Below, one piece after another: positions 28,489 to 37,079 of a stretch of DNA of 53,639 bases. The notes beneath the pieces are model-generated. The model did not search any database, was not told where the DNA came from, and saw only the letters and a program-made list of their open reading frames with translations. The DNA comes from Bdellovibrionales bacterium (lineage in GTDB: Bacteria; Bdellovibrionota; Bdellovibrionia; Bdellovibrionales; Bdellovibrionaceae). A program made the position numbers and the translations under genes. The number at the start of each line of letters is the position of its first letter. Positions within the stretch are counted from its first letter, which is position 1. The DNA lies in NCBI GenBank assembly GCA_005793345.1, contig SXSU01000086.1:1-53639 (forward strand), given 5' to 3'.

Positions 28489-28944
28489 TTATCTAACTGT
28501 TAAATTAATTGATTGAGGTTCTTCATCCACAAGATTTCCTTCAGTTGAAGTATAAGTTGCATATAATGAAATATACCAAGGTCCTGACATAGAAAAGAAT
28601 AGATTTTCAATTATTAGTTTACCTTTATTATCTTTAGTAGTTGGATCGATAACTTCAGTAACCTTTGGAGTTGGAGATCCCATATTCATGCCTACCATAT
28701 CAATTTTTGCTTTCAAAAATTCTGCTGGAAGGGCGTAAGGTTCATTATTCATGTCTTTTAATTGAACCTCAAACTTATATTCTTTTCTTGGAGATATATT
28801 TTTAGGAATAGTAACTTCAGCAACGAATTGGTCTGGACCAAAATTTAAAACTTCAACTTTTTTATCTGGAGCATTTTGAGCTGATGCAGTTAATGCAGAT
28901 AAAAACATTCCAAAGGCAAGTGCTAATGATGACAATGATTTCAT
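28489..28944 (-). CDS. Small periplasmic protein, YtkA-like
   Basis: 151 aa from the ATG at 28944, which has AAAGGAATAATT before it and begins a clean signal peptide (MKSLSSLALAFGMFLSALTASAQ). The frame extends 23 codons further up, but without a ribosome-binding site. The mature domain is a beta-sandwich: EYKFEVQLKDMNNEP, then MVGMNMGSP, then FFSMSGPWYISLYATY, resembling YtkA/FixH-type domains that occur near copper or cytochrome oxidase genes. The Met-rich MVGMNMG might bind metal. Own terminator. Confidence 0.65.
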   Translation of the reverse strand: MKSLSSLALAFGMFLSALTASAQNAPDKKVEVLNFGPDQFVAEVTIPKNISPRKEYKFEVQLKDMNNEPYALPAEFLKAKIDMVGMNMGSPTPKVTEVIDPTTKDNKGKLIIENLFFSMSGPWYISLYATYTSTEGNLVDEEPQSINLTVR

Positions 28945-29149
28945 AATTATTCCTTTCAAAGTTGTAATTAATGACAATACTGGGTTGATGTTTGTTGTTT
29001 CTTCAACCAACATGAAAGTAAGGTTAAAACTTAAATAAGTAAATCACAAATTCATATTTACTAAGAAAATAGAGATTTTTTACCATCCTGGTAACAGAAA
29101 TTGACCCTGCGAACTTTAAATTCCCCAGTTTGATTTGGCCCTGTGTTTA

Positions 29150-29180
29150 TTGACTCATTTAAAACTGTTATGCTTATACT
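29150..29180 (+). promoter_or_regulatory. Possible promoter of prfB
   Basis: TTGACT (29150-29155) and TATACT (29175-29180) with a 19-bp spacer, ahead of the AAGGA site and the ATG at 29226. The spacer is longer than ideal. Confidence 0.35.
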
Positions 29181-29225
29181 AATAAGTATAAATAGAATTT
29201 TGAACCAATATAAGGATTTATTTGC

Positions 29226-30363
29226 ATGTCAATAGTTACAGAGTCTTATGAAGTTAAAATTGGAATTGCAAAATTAAAAAAATCCTCTGATGAACTCAGG
29301 GGGTATCTTTGACGTTGAAAAAAAAATAAAAAGACTTCAAGAAATTGAAATGCAATCTGAAAATCCAGATTTATGGAGTAAACCTCACGAAATGCAGAAG
29401 CTTAATAAAGAAAAGGCATTTCTTGATAAAGCTGTTCAAGAGTGGACTGGATTTAACTCTAGAGTTAATGATGTTGAAGTCTTATTTGAAATGAGTGCTG
29501 ATGCACAAGATGAAGCCTCCTTCTTAGAGGTAAAAACTGAAGTGAGTTCACTTCAAAAACTATCCCAAGAATTAGAAATTAAAAGAGTCTTAAGCGGAGA
29601 ACTTGATGCTAACTCCTGTTACTTAACAATAAATTCCGGTGCTGGAGGAACAGAGTCTTGCGATTGGGCTTCAATGTTGTTACGAATGTACCTTCGTTAT
29701 GCCGAAAAGCAAGGTTATGCCACTGAAGTTTTAGAGATGACTGATGGTGAAGGGGCGGGAATCAAATCTGTAACTTTATCTATTCAAGGTCCCTATGCCT
29801 ATGGTTATTTAAAAGCAGAATCTGGAGTGCATCGCTTAGTTCGAATATCACCTTTTGATTCAAATGCTCGTCGACATACAAGTTTTGCATCTGTATTTGC
29901 TTGGGCTGAAGTTGATGACGATATAAAGATCGAAGTGAAACCTGAAGATATAAAAGTAGATACCTATCGCGCAAGTGGTGCAGGAGGACAGCATGTAAAC
30001 AGAACTGATTCAGCTGTTCGTATGACCCATATTCCAACAGGAATCATTGTGCAATGTCAGGTGGAGCGAAGTCAGATTCAAAATCGAGAGAAAGCCCTTA
30101 AAATGTTAAAGGCCGCACTCTATGAAAAAGAAGTTGAAGCTCGAAATAAAGCAAAGGATAATCTTGAGTCCCAAAAAATGGCCAATGAGTGGGGAAGTCA
30201 AATCAGATCTTACGTCATGCATCCTTACCATATGGTTAAGGATCATAGAACTGATTTTGAAACTTCGCAGGTGGATGATGTTATGAATGGAAAAATCGAA
30301 GATTTTATAATGGCTTTTTTAAAACAAACATTGAATTCAGGGGATGTCGCGAAAGCAAATTAG
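29226..30363 (+). CDS. prfB: Peptide chain release factor 2, with programmed +1 frameshift
   Basis: RF2 recognises UGA and UAA and releases the peptide. The coding sequence is 29226-29309 joined to 29311-30363: 28 codons, then a UGA at 29310-29312 that must be bypassed by a +1 shift, total 378 aa. Anticodon-like SPF is at 208-210 and the catalytic GGQ at 253-255 (RASGAGGQHVNRTDSAVR), very near the E. coli positions. AAGGA precedes the first ATG. Reading from 29290 ATG alone would miss the N-terminus. Followed by a B-module repeat and lolC/E. Confidence 0.95.
29299..29313 (+). promoter_or_regulatory. Programmed +1 frameshift site of prfB
   Basis: AGGGGG, then TAT, then CTT-TGA-C: an internal anti-ribosome-binding-site pairing sequence 3 nt before the slippery CUU and the in-frame UGA followed by C. 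Scarce RF2 lets the ribosome slip to UUU-GAC, giving autoregulation. Confidence 0.95.
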
Positions 30364-30390
30364 AATTTTAATCTAATAAATATGAACAAG

Positions 30391-30430
30391 AGGGGGGATT
30401 GAAAATCGCCCCCAACAAACAAGAAAGAGT
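30391..30430 (+). repeat. Solitary module B plus linker of the composite repeat
   Basis: GGGGGGATT-GAA-AATCGCCCCC hairpin followed by AACAAACAAGAAAGAG, the linker, with modules A and C missing. The GAAAGAG of the linker is the only purine-rich stretch before the lolC/E start at 30443, so repeat sequence may have become part of its leader. Confidence 0.8.
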
Positions 30431-30442
30431 AAATAAATAAAA

Positions 30443-31669
30443 ATGAAACTTCCAAACTGGTTATGGATTTCTTTAAAAACTTTACGGACTTCACAAAAAA
30501 TGGCTGGAGTTACTTCTTGGTTTGCCTTTATTGGATTAGTTTTGGGAGTCGCATCAATGGTTGTTGCAATGGCCGTTGTGAGCGGTTTTGAAACAACATT
30601 AAAAACTGCAATTACTGATGTAACAGGTCACCTTCTAGTAATGAGACGTGGTCGCGAAATTGAATCACCTGATAAATTTAATCAACGCTTAAAAAATATT
30701 TCTTCAGATGTTGATGTTACAATTCCGTTTACAATGATTGAGGCAGTGGCTGCTCATAAGGGAAAATTACAAGGTGTAATTGTACAAGGTGTAGATACAA
30801 AAACAGCCCTTAATAATTTAGGTATTAAAAAACGACTTATAGCAGGTGAGTTTAATTTCACTGCTGATGGCGATACAATGGGAGTTTTGGTTGGAAAAGG
30901 GGTCGCAAATAGTTTTCAACTTAAAGTAGGAGATGATTTCAAAGTTGTTTTGCCTCTTGCAAGTGATCTGAATCCAGTTGATTTTAAAAGGCGTTTAGGA
31001 AAATTTAAAGTTATGGGTATCGTTGATTTAGGTAAGCATGCTTTTAATCAGCGATATATAATTACTGATATAAAATCTTCGCAAGAATTTGCAATGTTAA
31101 AAAATAAATACCACGGGATGATTGTAAAAATAAAACATCCAGATGAAGTGCGAGAGTTTTCCTTGAAGTTATCTTCAGCACTTGGTCAAAGTTATTGGAT
31201 TAAAGATTGGAAGGATGATACATTATTTGAGGCCACAAGTATTGAGAAGAAAGTTATTTTTATTGTTCTCTTACTCATTGTAATTGTGGCCGCATTTAAT
31301 ATTTCTGGGAGCCTGTTTATAAACGTAGTTCAAAGATATTCTGATATTAGCGTTCTTAAGGCTATGGGGGCCACAGAAAAAATGATTCGCCAGATATTTT
31401 GTTTTCAAGGTATTTTAATAGGCGCATTTGGGGCTATTTTTGGCTTTTTTGTGGGTTTACTTTTTTGTGGTATTTTTATTGTCTTGCAAGATAGTTTTGA
31501 ATTAATTGATGGAAGTGTTTATAAGTTGGATCACATTGGGGTACAGCTTAGATGGACAGATAATATCGCAATATTTTCTTTTACTTTATTAATATGCTTG
31601 ATTTCAACATTAGCTCCTGCTTGGCGTGGGGCTCGATTAAAACCAGTGGAAGGTTTGCGATATGAATAA
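30443..31669 (+). CDS. Lipoprotein-releasing ABC transporter permease LolC/E-like
   Basis: 408 aa, FtsX/LolE permease. N-terminal membrane helix with WFAFIGLVLGVASMVVAMAV, large periplasmic domain (about 50-265), then three helices (VIFIVLLLIVIVAAFNIS, GILIGAFGAIFGFFVGLLF, and a last one near 375) and the closing APAWRGARLKPVEGLRYE. ISVLKAMGATEKMIRQIF is the coupling-helix signature. It extracts lipoproteins from the inner membrane. Only one permease is present, so a homodimer (LolF-like) or an unlinked partner is needed. It overlaps lolD by 8 bp. Confidence 0.9.
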   Translation: MKLPNWLWISLKTLRTSQKMAGVTSWFAFIGLVLGVASMVVAMAVVSGFETTLKTAITDVTGHLLVMRRGREIESPDKFNQRLKNISSDVDVTIPFTMIEAVAAHKGKLQGVIVQGVDTKTALNNLGIKKRLIAGEFNFTADGDTMGVLVGKGVANSFQLKVGDDFKVVLPLASDLNPVDFKRRLGKFKVMGIVDLGKHAFNQRYIITDIKSSQEFAMLKNKYHGMIVKIKHPDEVREFSLKLSSALGQSYWIKDWKDDTLFEATSIEKKVIFIVLLLIVIVAAFNISGSLFINVVQRYSDISVLKAMGATEKMIRQIFCFQGILIGAFGAIFGFFVGLLFCGIFIVLQDSFELIDGSVYKLDHIGVQLRWTDNIAIFSFTLLICLISTLAPAWRGARLKPVEGLRYE

Positions 31670-32429
31670 TTATAATAAATCCCCATCGAAATCTTCTACA
31701 AATGCATCTTCTATGCATACTTCAAGTCTTGCTACAGATCTTCTTGTGGCAAAAAATATTCATAAAACTTATCCTCAAGGATCAGGGCGCCTTCATATCA
31801 TAAAAGGAATAGATTTAACTATAAAATCTAATGAGGCATTAAGTATTGTAGGGTCTTCGGGAGCGGGTAAGAGTACATTGATTCATATTTTAGGAACGCT
31901 GGATAATCCAGATGAAGGTCAAGTGCTTTATAAGGGTAAAAACTTATTTCAAATGAACGATGAAGAAATGGCATCTTTTAGAAACAACTCGCTTGGTTTT
32001 GTTTTTCAGTTTCATCATTTACTTTCTGAATTTACAGCAATAGAAAATGTCTTACTCCCAGCACGAATAGGCGATAAGGATAATTTAAAGTCTCGTGAAA
32101 AGGCAGAAAAACTCCTTGTAACAGTGGGATTGCAAGATCGTATGAATCATTTTCCAAGCCAATTAAGTGGTGGAGAGCTTCAGAGAGTTGCAATCGCAAG
32201 GGCATTGATTAATGACCCTGAAATTTTATTTGCTGATGAACCAACAGGAAACCTGGATTCACATAATGCTGCTCGAATACAGGATTTATTTTTTGAATTA
32301 ATTAAAAGTTTAAAGATCACTTTAGTAGTTGTAACCCATGATTTAAGCTTTGCACAAAAATTTCCTCGGACACTTCGGATGCAGGATGGAAGATGGGTTA
32401 TTGGAGATAAACAAAATTTAATAGTTTAA
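31662..32429 (+). CDS. lolD: Lipoprotein-releasing ABC transporter ATPase
   Basis: 255 aa ABC ATPase of the LolD/MacB family. Walker A GSSGAGKST (64-72), Q-loop FVFQFHHLL, signature LSGGELQRVAIARAL, Walker B ILFADEPTGNLD, H-loop VVTHD. A 28-residue Ser/Thr/Asn-rich N-terminal extension before the domain is unusual. The start overlaps the permease stop (ATGAATAA). Confidence 0.93.
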   Translation: MNNYNKSPSKSSTNASSMHTSSLATDLLVAKNIHKTYPQGSGRLHIIKGIDLTIKSNEALSIVGSSGAGKSTLIHILGTLDNPDEGQVLYKGKNLFQMNDEEMASFRNNSLGFVFQFHHLLSEFTAIENVLLPARIGDKDNLKSREKAEKLLVTVGLQDRMNHFPSQLSGGELQRVAIARALINDPEILFADEPTGNLDSHNAARIQDLFFELIKSLKITLVVVTHDLSFAQKFPRTLRMQDGRWVIGDKQNLIV

Positions 32430-32456
32430 CACATTTAGTTGAAATGTGATTTTTTA
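32430..32456 (+). terminator. Intrinsic terminator after lolD
   Basis: CACATTT and AAATGTG form a 7-bp stem with loop AGTTG, followed by ATTTTTT. Directly after the lolD stop codon. Confidence 0.7.
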
Positions 32457-32546
32457 ACTACAACAAACTTTGAATTTGTTTTTAGATAATTTTGGTGAGT
32501 AGTATAAGTGCTTTTAAAGAATTTATAGGTTTTTGGAGACCAAACT

Positions 32547-33203
32547 ATGAAGAATATTTTGTGTATTGAAGATAATCCTGAAATGGCTCTTTTACTAAAA
32601 GGGGCATTATCGAAGTATAATGTGACAATTGCAGGTGGTATTGGGGATGCAAAAAATTATTTAAATAATAATAAATTTGATTTAGTGACTTTAGATTTAG
32701 GATTACCAGACGGTGAAGGTATTGATATTGTGAATGATCTCAACGAGACTTCAGTTTTTATTGTCACATCAGATGGAGATTTAGAAAAAAAATTAAAAGC
32801 TTTTTCTTTTGGAGTTGAAGACTATCTAACAAAACCTATTACCCCCTTAGAAATCAGGGCGCGTGTCGATGGAAAATTTAAAAGAGACGCAAAACTTAAA
32901 AATCAACTAGAAAATATCAAAATAAATGACATACAAATTAATATTCCAAAGCAGAGAGTAGTATTATTAACTACAAATGAAATTTTAGATTTAACTTCTT
33001 TAGAACTAAGAATGTTTATTGTGTTTATAGAAAATAAAGGTGAAGTTTTAAAACGTGATTATTTATTGAGAGAAGTATGGGGTGAAAACGTATTTTTATC
33101 GGACAGAACTGTCGATACCCATGTTGGTCATTTACGAAAAAAAATTAGTAAATCACAAATTGAAATTCAAACTGTAATTGGTGAAGGATATAGGTTGACT
33201 TAA
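32547..33203 (+). CDS. OmpR/PhoB-type response regulator
   Basis: 218 aa. Receiver with acidic ED (8-9), phospho-acceptor Asp50 in VTLDLGLPDG, Thr in FIVTSD and Lys in YLTKPI; winged-helix output with LTSLELRMFIVF, LLREVWGEN, DRTVDTHVGHLRKKI and GEGYRLT at the very end. Ribosome-binding site GGAG. No kinase is next to it; the Hpt protein at 33.4 kb is convergent and may be its phosphodonor (inference). Similar in build to the regulator at 14 kb. Confidence 0.92.
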   Translation: MKNILCIEDNPEMALLLKGALSKYNVTIAGGIGDAKNYLNNNKFDLVTLDLGLPDGEGIDIVNDLNETSVFIVTSDGDLEKKLKAFSFGVEDYLTKPITPLEIRARVDGKFKRDAKLKNQLENIKINDIQINIPKQRVVLLTTNEILDLTSLELRMFIVFIENKGEVLKRDYLLREVWGENVFLSDRTVDTHVGHLRKKISKSQIEIQTVIGEGYRLT

Positions 33204-33419
33204 TCATTAGCAAATGGGGTGATTAAAAAAATTCACCCCCCAACAAATAGGATAATAACTGCTAATGATTATGTCTGATATAATCGCGAAGCGATCAGAC
33301 TTAATCATTAGCAAATGGGGTGATTAAAAAATCACCCCCCCCAACAAATAGGATAATAACTGCTAATGATTATGTCTGATATAATCGCGAAGCGATCAGA
33401 CTTAATCATTAGCAGTTAT
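33199..33419 (+). repeat. Tandem composite repeat, half C-B-linker-C-B-linker-C (copies 9 and 10)
   Basis: Half of a C arm (GACTTAATCATTAGCA), B (33216-33241), linker AACAAATAGGATAATA, C (33254-33313), B (33317-33342), linker, C (33355-33419). The period of about 101 bp with near identity indicates a recent tandem duplication. Arms here are AATAACTGCTAATG and CATTAGCAGTTAT: the usual GCTCATG changed to GCTAATG with the complement changed too. The first arm touches the regulator's stop and the last supplies the final two codons and stop of the Hpt gene (AAC TGC TAA). Confidence 0.9.
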
Positions 33420-33990
33420 AAATTAAATTTGATAATTGTTCGAGTCGTGCAGGAAATTTTTCAGTCCAAGGCTCATTGTATTTTGTTTTTTCTAAACAGA
33501 TTTCACAAAAAATATTAAGATCAATTGCTCCCACCACTAGTGATGATGATTTTAAGTAATGGGCTGTCTTGGCAATTTGTAACTGATCTTGAGACTGTAA
33601 CGAACTATATAAAATGGGAAGATTTTTTCGAGTTGATTCAATAAAAGACTTTAAAATTTTTTGAGTCCATTCAAGACTGATTTGTTCATTAAGATTATTA
33701 ATGGTATTTAAATCAAATATATTTTTATTCTGAATGGGAATATCCCAAAAAATTAATCTCTTTATAAATTGATTTTTACTCAATTGATTAGAAAGAAAAT
33801 CTAGACATGAAATTTTATCAATATGTTCGTCTTGGTTGATGTGGGTATTTTGGTTGAGTATATAAAAGTCACCACAATCATATTTAAGTTGAGATGAGCA
33901 TTTACTTTTAAGATTGGCCAACGCAATATACTCATTGGCTAATCGACTTAGTTGTGGCTCTCGTGTTTCAATTATATACTCATGCTTCAT
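33409..33990 (-). CDS. Hpt-domain protein with N-terminal extension
   Basis: 193 aa. The C-terminal half is an Hpt helix bundle with AKTAHYLKSSSLVVGA, phospho-accepting His144. The first 100 residues are not recognised and contain several Cys. The last residues (NC) and stop come from a repeat arm. Its ATG overlaps the stop of the VKOR-DsbA gene (TAATG), so it is translationally coupled to it. That link between a phosphorelay protein and an oxidative-folding enzyme is curious but may be chance. Confidence 0.8.
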   Translation of the reverse strand: MKHEYIIETREPQLSRLANEYIALANLKSKCSSQLKYDCGDFYILNQNTHINQDEHIDKISCLDFLSNQLSKNQFIKRLIFWDIPIQNKNIFDLNTINNLNEQISLEWTQKILKSFIESTRKNLPILYSSLQSQDQLQIAKTAHYLKSSSLVVGAIDLNIFCEICLEKTKYNEPWTEKFPARLEQLSNLIYNC

Positions 33991-35207
33991 TACTTTACTT
34001 CAGATTGATTTTTCAAAAATGTATATAACTTTTCAAGCATTGTGATCGAATGTCCCAATTTAACTTTTTTACCATTCACATAAATGGTTGGAGTTCCCTC
34101 AACATTGGCATTTACACCTTCCTGGCTTTGTTGAATTAATGCTTTATGGGACTCCTCTGATTGAACACAACCCATGATATCAACCTCTGAAATTTGATTT
34201 TTTGCAAGGACTGAGCTGATTTGTTCTTTATAGTCAGGACTAGAAAAGTTTTCTTGGTTTTCAAATATTTTATCATATGCAATCCAACCTTTTTGCGAAA
34301 CTTTTTCTGAGCAATAAACCACTTTAGCCAATAGACAAGATACTCCGTCGCGAGCTGGGATTTGAGAATTAGCACTACAACCACCATCAAGGGGGAAAGC
34401 CTTAAAAATAAATTTTACATCATGGTGTGAAGCTGCAAAAGCTCTTAAAGAGGGTGCGGCGTGTTTACAGTGAGGGCAACGAAAATCTGCAAACTCGACA
34501 ATAGTCATAAAGCTTTTATCAGGACCTTCTTTGAGTCCCTCATCATTAAATATAAATTCTTTATCCACTTGCCAACGTGCAAAATCATCATTGATGTATT
34601 GTTGGAGCTTGTCTCCTCCTAAGGAGTCTATCCACATTGAATTAAATAAAAAAGTAATTGGAACAATCGAGACTATAAAGATGATTAGTCCTCTTTGTAC
34701 TGTAAAGAAATATTTAATATCCTTACTTAAATTTTCAAATGGATTTGTCGGGTGTAATTTAAAAAGTGCTCCCCATGTCACAAAGCTTAGTAGATATTCT
34801 ACAATACAGAATAGACAAAAAAGCGAAAGTTTTGTCATTGAAATAGCACCCATTATAAGTGATGTGAGAGCAATAAACGTAGAAAGTAAAAAAGTCATTT
34901 TAAGCAAATGATGTAATGATTCTGATAATCTTAAAAATGCCATTGATAATAAAATAAATAAAACAGCATTTGTAGTGGCCCCCCAAAGAGCAATAGGAAT
35001 ACCTAAAAACTGAGAATATCCTGATGCAGCTACGGCATCACAATTGAATACTGAAGATATATTGCAAATTGCGCTACCAGATGAAATTCCCAAATTTAAT
35101 TCATAATAATGGAGAGTAAGATAAATATGAACGCCAATTGCAGTTAAAGCACTTAATAGGGCTAAGTAAAAATAGGATTTATTTTTATCAAGATGGTTTT
35201 CTAACAT
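33990..35207 (-). CDS. VKOR-DsbA fusion, disulfide-forming enzyme
   Basis: 405 aa. Residues 1-190 are a vitamin K epoxide reductase-like membrane domain: loop Cys48 and Cys56 (CNISSVFNC) and quinone-site Cys131-x-x-Cys134 (CLFC). Residues about 230-400 are a periplasmic DsbA/thioredoxin fold with CPHC at 244-247 and the cis-proline loop EGTPTIYVNG. The DsbA part oxidises proteins and the VKOR part re-oxidises it with quinone, replacing a DsbA/DsbB pair. Start with AAGGAA. Downstream Hpt gene overlaps by 1 bp. Confidence 0.92.
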   Translation of the reverse strand: MLENHLDKNKSYFYLALLSALTAIGVHIYLTLHYYELNLGISSGSAICNISSVFNCDAVAASGYSQFLGIPIALWGATTNAVLFILLSMAFLRLSESLHHLLKMTFLLSTFIALTSLIMGAISMTKLSLFCLFCIVEYLLSFVTWGALFKLHPTNPFENLSKDIKYFFTVQRGLIIFIVSIVPITFLFNSMWIDSLGGDKLQQYINDDFARWQVDKEFIFNDEGLKEGPDKSFMTIVEFADFRCPHCKHAAPSLRAFAASHHDVKFIFKAFPLDGGCSANSQIPARDGVSCLLAKVVYCSEKVSQKGWIAYDKIFENQENFSSPDYKEQISSVLAKNQISEVDIMGCVQSEESHKALIQQSQEGVNANVEGTPTIYVNGKKVKLGHSITMLEKLYTFLKNQSEVK

Positions 35208-35313
35208 TTTAAAAATTCCTTATTTTGTGATTTCGTTAAATCGTTAATTTATTTTAGTTTTTTTATTTGTTTGTAGTTGCTCTCAATTTAAAAAGCGACT
35301 TACAATATTACAA

Positions 35314-36927
35314 ATGTCATTCATAATTAAAGATAAAGCAACCCGAGAGTGGGTGCAGCTACATAAAAAACTATATCTCACATCTAAAGAACAGGTTTTA
35401 AATAAACTTGGGAGTTCCCATGCTATTTTGAAGCCCCTTGAAGTGAAATATAAAAAAGAATTATCGAAAGGTTGGTCGCCTACAAAACTTGAAATTATGA
35501 TTGATGAAATTCTGCAGCAAAAAACAGAATTGATTTTGCTTGGAGATTTTCATGCTTTGCAGCAGTCTCAAAGGGGGCATTTGAGAATAATTAGAGAAGT
35601 AATTAAGAAAAATCGAAATCACAGGCCTTTGATTTTGGGAGCTGAGTTTTTAAAAGCAAAAGATCAAAAGTGGATTGATTTATTTTTACAAAAAAAAATT
35701 TCAGAGAAAATATTTTTGAAAAAAATTAAATGGGAGCAAAGCTGGGGCTTTCCTTGGAGTCATTATTTACCATTATTAGAGTTTGCACGCGAAAATAATA
35801 TTAAAGTTATTGGATTAAATTGGTCTTTCAAAGAGAAAAAATTGTCATCTTTGAAAAGTCGAGAAAACTATTCGGTTTTAAGATTAAAAAAAGTAAAACA
35901 AATATATCCAGATTCCCTTATTTTTATAATTTATGGTGAACTCCATTTATTAAAAGAGCAGTTGCCCCACTCTTTTGAAAAGCTTTTAAATATAAATAAG
36001 AACTCCATAGTTAGGATTTTTCAAAATTTTGAACCCATATATTTTAAACTAACGCAGCAAGGGCTTGAAAGCCAAATTGAATATCTAAAAATGTCTCGTA
36101 ATAATTATTGCATACTGAATGTTCCACCGTGGGTAAAGTGGCAAAGTTATTTAATGCATCTTGAAAATAAATTAGATACAGAATGGGATGAGTTTTCATT
36201 AGATTTAACAGATCATTTAGCCAAGCAAATTCAGTTTCTTTCTTCGATTTTAAAAATTAAAGTGAGTATTGATGAAATATCTGTTTACACAGTTGGTGAT
36301 GAATCATTTTTTTATAAATTAAAAGAGCTTGGAGCTAAAGAGTATCATTTTGTTAAAAAACTTATATCTTTAGAGAAAAGCTTTTTTCATTCAAAACTTC
36401 AAGCTGGTTATTTAGCACGGATGGATATAAATCAAATGTCATCATTGGCCTCTGAATATGTGCACGGTAAACTTTCGCATCGTAATTTTGATTATTTAGA
36501 AATTGAAATGCAATTCATAAAATTAATTTGGTTGCAGTCGGTAAAGTATTTTGGTTCTAAACTTATTAATCATAAACGTAAAACTTCAACACTTGAAGAT
36601 ATAAGATCGTCTCTTCATATGAGTAAATCTAAAAATAAACGTAAAATTTTAATGATGGTCTTAAGGCAGAAAATGTATGAAGTTGCTATTATTCGAAGTC
36701 GATTTCAGAAAACCAATCCGTTAAAATTTAAATCAAAATTGTCTGGAAGCTCAGTGGATATTTGGGAGGCGGCTCGACTATTAGGAGAAATGCTAGGAGA
36801 TAAATTATTTATTTATTTTAGAAAAAATAAAATGAAACAAGAGCAACTAAAGTCAATTTTCACTCAAACTCTTTTTGATCCGGAGTTCGAAGAATATTAC
36901 TATTCTTGGATTTTAAAACTCAATTAG
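35314..36927 (+). CDS. ChaN/Tiki-like domain protein with unknown C-terminal half
   Basis: 537 aa, no signal peptide. Residues about 60-275 match the ChaN-like haem-binding/Tiki fold: LILLGDFHALQQSQRGHLRII, LILGAEFL, EQSWGFPWSHYLPLLEFARENNIKVIGLN, and IIYGELHLLKEQLPH; the His and Glu residues of these motifs are the likely ligands. The C-terminal 260 residues are mostly charged helices and not recognised. ChaN proteins are usually exported lipoproteins, so a cytoplasmic form is uncommon. No ribosome-binding site is obvious. Confidence 0.7.
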   Translation: MSFIIKDKATREWVQLHKKLYLTSKEQVLNKLGSSHAILKPLEVKYKKELSKGWSPTKLEIMIDEILQQKTELILLGDFHALQQSQRGHLRIIREVIKKNRNHRPLILGAEFLKAKDQKWIDLFLQKKISEKIFLKKIKWEQSWGFPWSHYLPLLEFARENNIKVIGLNWSFKEKKLSSLKSRENYSVLRLKKVKQIYPDSLIFIIYGELHLLKEQLPHSFEKLLNINKNSIVRIFQNFEPIYFKLTQQGLESQIEYLKMSRNNYCILNVPPWVKWQSYLMHLENKLDTEWDEFSLDLTDHLAKQIQFLSSILKIKVSIDEISVYTVGDESFFYKLKELGAKEYHFVKKLISLEKSFFHSKLQAGYLARMDINQMSSLASEYVHGKLSHRNFDYLEIEMQFIKLIWLQSVKYFGSKLINHKRKTSTLEDIRSSLHMSKSKNKRKILMMVLRQKMYEVAIIRSRFQKTNPLKFKSKLSGSSVDIWEAARLLGEMLGDKLFIYFRKNKMKQEQLKSIFTQTLFDPEFEEYYYSWILKLN

Positions 36928-37079
36928 TTAAGATAAGATTACGACTAAGATCCTGTTTGTTAACTAAAGCTAGGATAATAAATTATATCAATTTAAAATA
37001 TATTTAAGACCTTAATAATTACTAAAAATATTTAAGTTGAAGCGTGAGTCAATTTGTTTGTTGGCAGGGATAAATTAGT

